A stretch of DNA of 64,000 nucleotides, from assembly GCA_903813345.2 (NCBI GenBank), contig CAIIXF020000005.1, forward strand, positions 37,387,375 through 37,451,374, written 5' to 3'. The notes beneath the pieces were generated by a model that did not search any database, was not told the DNA's origin, and saw only the letters and a program-made list of their open reading frames with translations. Below, one piece after another: positions 61,258 to 64,000 of this stretch. Source of the DNA: Owenia fusiformis (Eukaryota; Annelida; Polychaeta; Sabellida; Oweniidae). The number at the start of each line of letters is the position of its first letter. Position 1 is the first letter of the stretch. Position numbers and translations under genes: made by a program.

Positions 61258-63330
61258 TTGTGTGCTACAGTAACTCAGGAACACTTTCATGCTACCTCAA
61301 TACATGAGGTAGTGTGCATTCAAACCTGTCACATTCATATCTGTCAAATTTCTACTCCCTCAATATATGGGGTAGTTTGCATTCAAAACTCATATACCGC
61401 CTCAATACATGAGGTAGGTTGCATTAAACCTGTCACATTCATATCTGTCACATTCCTACTCCCTCAATATATGAGGTAGGTTGCATTCAAACCTGTCACA
61501 TTTATACTGTCTCAATATATGCGGTGTTGTGAGGTGTTCAAAGATATCACATTCATTCAGCCTCAATACATGCAGTAGTTTACATTCAAACCTGTCAAAT
61601 TCATTCTGTCTCAATATATGAGCTACCGTATTCTCTGTAATTAGCACCCAGACGAACTCCCGTGCAGTGATATATCACTGCGGCGGGCAGGTGTCTCACC
61701 GTAAGCATGGTAACATCGTAATAAACAACTGACGTGATTGGTTCTAGTCCCATGCTCAGGTCGCGTGATTGTAAAATTTAGACAATTTCATTGGTTGAAT
61801 TGCGCGTATTAACTAATAAACAACACGTGCGGTAAACTTTTATCAACACAACTTTTACTCTGAATTCCTTCCGCGGGGATTTGCTCTAATATTTCATTGA
61901 TTTTGGAATATTTTGACAAAATAATTATTGGCGAACATAAAAGAACATATATTTTATAAGTTGTGTGAAAAACAAGTACATCTGTGACAAAAAGGGGGAC
62001 TATCTTCCCCAAATTTTGGGGATTCCATAATCTGCCCGCCGCAGTGTCTATACCGAGACACTGCATAGGAGTTCGGCACCCAGAGTGTTTCGAAAATTCA
62101 AAATACCTCCTTCAAACCATTAGATTTAGCGTCCATGTTTGAAAGATAAAATCCCCGGCAATTTCATGAATGGCAGTTTTTTTTCTTTCCAAGAATGACT
62201 TCTTTGTAACATTAAAATGGAGAATGAGCATATCTAATGTTTTACCTCAAGATAATTGAGGTAGTTCATGATCTTGATAATCGCAAAGTTGGTTAGTGAA
62301 AACAAAATTCTTACCTTGAACATTTCCTTCTTTCATTTTGGACTATTTTGGTATGATATTATTTTAGAAAGGACATAATGAAAGATATTTATTGGAAGGA
62401 TGTATCGAATTACAATATGGGTCATTTTTATCCTTTTTTTCTTGTAGTTTACAAGTACTTTATTATCTCCCATTTGATTTATCAGAATTACAGAGAATAC
62501 GGTAGTTTGCATTAAACCCTGTCACATTCATACTGCCTCAGTATATGGGGTGTTGTGCATTCAAACCTGTCACATTTATACTGCCTCAAAACATGGGGCA
62601 ATGTGTGTTCAAACCTGTCCAATTCATTCTGCCTTTGGATATGGTATAGTTTGCATTTAAACCTGTCACATTTATACTAATATTGTGCACCTTATTAGAG
62701 CTATGTTGGGGTTTCAGTACCAACATGGTGTCACTTGTGTGCAACAGCAACTCAGGAATACTTTCATGCTACCTCAATACATGCTGTAGTGTGCATTCAA
62801 ACCTGTCACATTCCTACTTCCTCAATATATGAGGTAGTTTGCATTCAAAACTCTCATATACTGCCTCAATACATGAGGTAGGCTGCATTCAGACCTGTCT
62901 CATTCATTCTGCCGCAATACATGCCGTAGTATGTATTCAAACCTGTCATATTCCTACTCCCTCAATATATGGGGTAGTTTGCATTCAAACCTGTCATAGT
63001 CAATGAGATAGTTTGCATTCAGACCTGTCACATTCATAATGCCTCAATACATGAGGTAGGCTGCATTTAGACCTGTCACATTCATTCTGCCTCAATACAT
63101 GCTGATAGTATGTATTCAAACCTGTCATATTCCTACTCCCTCGATATATGAGGTAGTTTGCATTCAAACCTGTCACAGTCAATGAGATAGTTTGCATTCA
63201 GATTTGTCACATTCATAATGCCTCAATACATGAGGTAGGCTGTTTTCAGACCTGTCACATTCATTCTGCCTCAGTATATAAGATAATGTACATTCAAATC
63301 TGACACATTAATACAGCATCAATACATGAG
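61258..63330. repeat. 48-bp minisatellite with a higher-order period, split by a transposon
   Basis: Units combine GCATTCAAACCTGTCACATT, CATACTGCCTCAATACATGA and GGTAGTTT. The array runs 61258-61623 and 62505-63330. The segment starting CACCTTATTAGAGCTATGTT recurs at 61211 and 62698; without the inserted element the spacing would be about 608 bp. Confidence 0.88.
61626..62502. mobile_element. 877-bp TA-flanked element inside the minisatellite
   Basis: The ends CCGTATTCTCTGTAATT and AATTACAGAGAATACGG are perfect inverted repeats flanked by TA, as for Tc1/mariner. A second inner pair, CTGCGGCGGGCAG and CTGCCCGCCGCAG, is perfect too. No transposase frame is present. Removing it restores a normal repeat unit. 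Confidence 0.88.
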
Positions 63331-63789
63331 TTTGCTTTTACAATTTCAACTTAAAGTTGGCTTTAATGCTAACTGGAGATGCCAGGTATCATACTCTAGA
63401 TGGCATTAAGCAGGAACATTTATGACAACCATGCTCTTAGCAGTGTCAGATGGAATTCTCTATTTCTTTAGTATTATGGACTTGCAATAACTTCGGATCA
63501 GTTATCTATTTGAAAAATACAGAGCCCTACTGTACTAGATAGCCTATAATATGCTCTAGCATAACCCCATTGTTTGTGATCAGGGAGTCTTCTAGAAACT
63601 TAAGCAAGTTAAAAATTCCTAAATCCATTGTTCCCCATTGATCCCTTGTTACTGAGAACTACAAGTGATGTATAATTGTTTATTCTATTTTTGTATTTTT
63701 GTGTTCAGGGGGTCTATATAATCTTTTTCCTGATGGTATCTTATCAGTTTGGTTAATTCACACTTTGTAACATCCTTATTCTGCTGTAG

Positions 63790-63844
63790 GTTTGGTCTAA
63801 TAGAGATAACCCGTGAAGCCACCAGTGAGATAAAGAGCCTCTAA
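63790..63844 (+). other. Possible terminal coding exon
   Basis: After a pyrimidine-rich acceptor (CCTTATTCTGCTGTAG) a short frame reads FGLIEITREATSEIKSL and then stops. It looks codon-like, but no partner exon is visible upstream within the window. Unproven. Confidence 0.2.
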
Positions 63845-64000
63845 AAAGGTATAGGAAAGAAGTTTTCAAGTGCTTTTGTGAAGAAAAATTCTATTGTGTA
63901 AAAAGTTTATATTCTTGGATCAATCAATTGATCTGCTTGTTACTTTCTGTCAACTTTCAATGGATTACTTTTGAGTTCAAATGCTACATAGCGTCACAAT

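Noticed and set aside
61456-63197. Frames reading LRQNECDRSKC-like repeats
   Set aside because: Translations of the 48-bp minisatellite on the minus strand; they resemble a cysteine repeat protein only because the DNA repeats.
61258-63330. CRISPR-like regular repeats
   Set aside because: The units are contiguous degenerate tandem repeats in an animal genome, with no unique spacers.

Overview
The window is AT-rich animal nuclear DNA. Its genes have many exons and GT-AG introns, long introns full of small inverted-repeat transposons, and minisatellites. The gene set (adhesion GPCR, cyclin-Q, POC1, a moody/Tre1/melatonin-receptor-like GPCR), the CR1/L2/Jockey-type LINE and the repeat style suggest a lophotrochozoan, most likely a mollusc. 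That placement is inference, with moderate confidence.

Layout. (1) 1-4550 (+): the 3' half of an adhesion GPCR (end of the GAIN domain, GPS, seven TM segments, tail), followed by five copies of a 137-bp repeat. (2) 5.3-9.6 kb: AT-rich, no gene seen. (3) 9605-18081 (-): a six-exon gene that I assembled by splice sites and phase. It encodes a 217-aa secreted, ten-cysteine, probably GPI-anchored protein that I do not recognise. (4) 11-21 kb: a dense graveyard of TIR elements, one of them a clear nest with target-site duplications. (5) 21839-23352 (-): cyclin-Q (CCNQ/FAM58A). (6) 24450-32930 (+): POC1, a centriolar WD40 protein, head-to-head with CCNQ; its start codon lies in an RFX X-box-like site. 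(7) 35.27-36.45 kb: a 5'-truncated LINE with a long open reverse transcriptase ORF. (8) 37.07-37.96 kb: one MITE inside another. (9) 38.2-41.3 kb: a possible promoter (E-box, CCAAT, NRF1-like sites) and a possible gene for a 42-aa single-pass membrane peptide. (10) 41904-57992 (-): a three-exon rhodopsin-class GPCR spanning 16 kb. (11) 58-64 kb: repeats, including a 48-bp minisatellite split by an 877-bp TA-flanked element, and a possible terminal exon at the right edge.

Apart from the CCNQ/POC1 divergent pair, there is no sign that the genes act together. The best leads are the unrecognised ten-cysteine surface protein, the 42-aa membrane peptide, the adhesion GPCR's altered GPS, and the transposon nest that has an empty-site relative 5 kb away.
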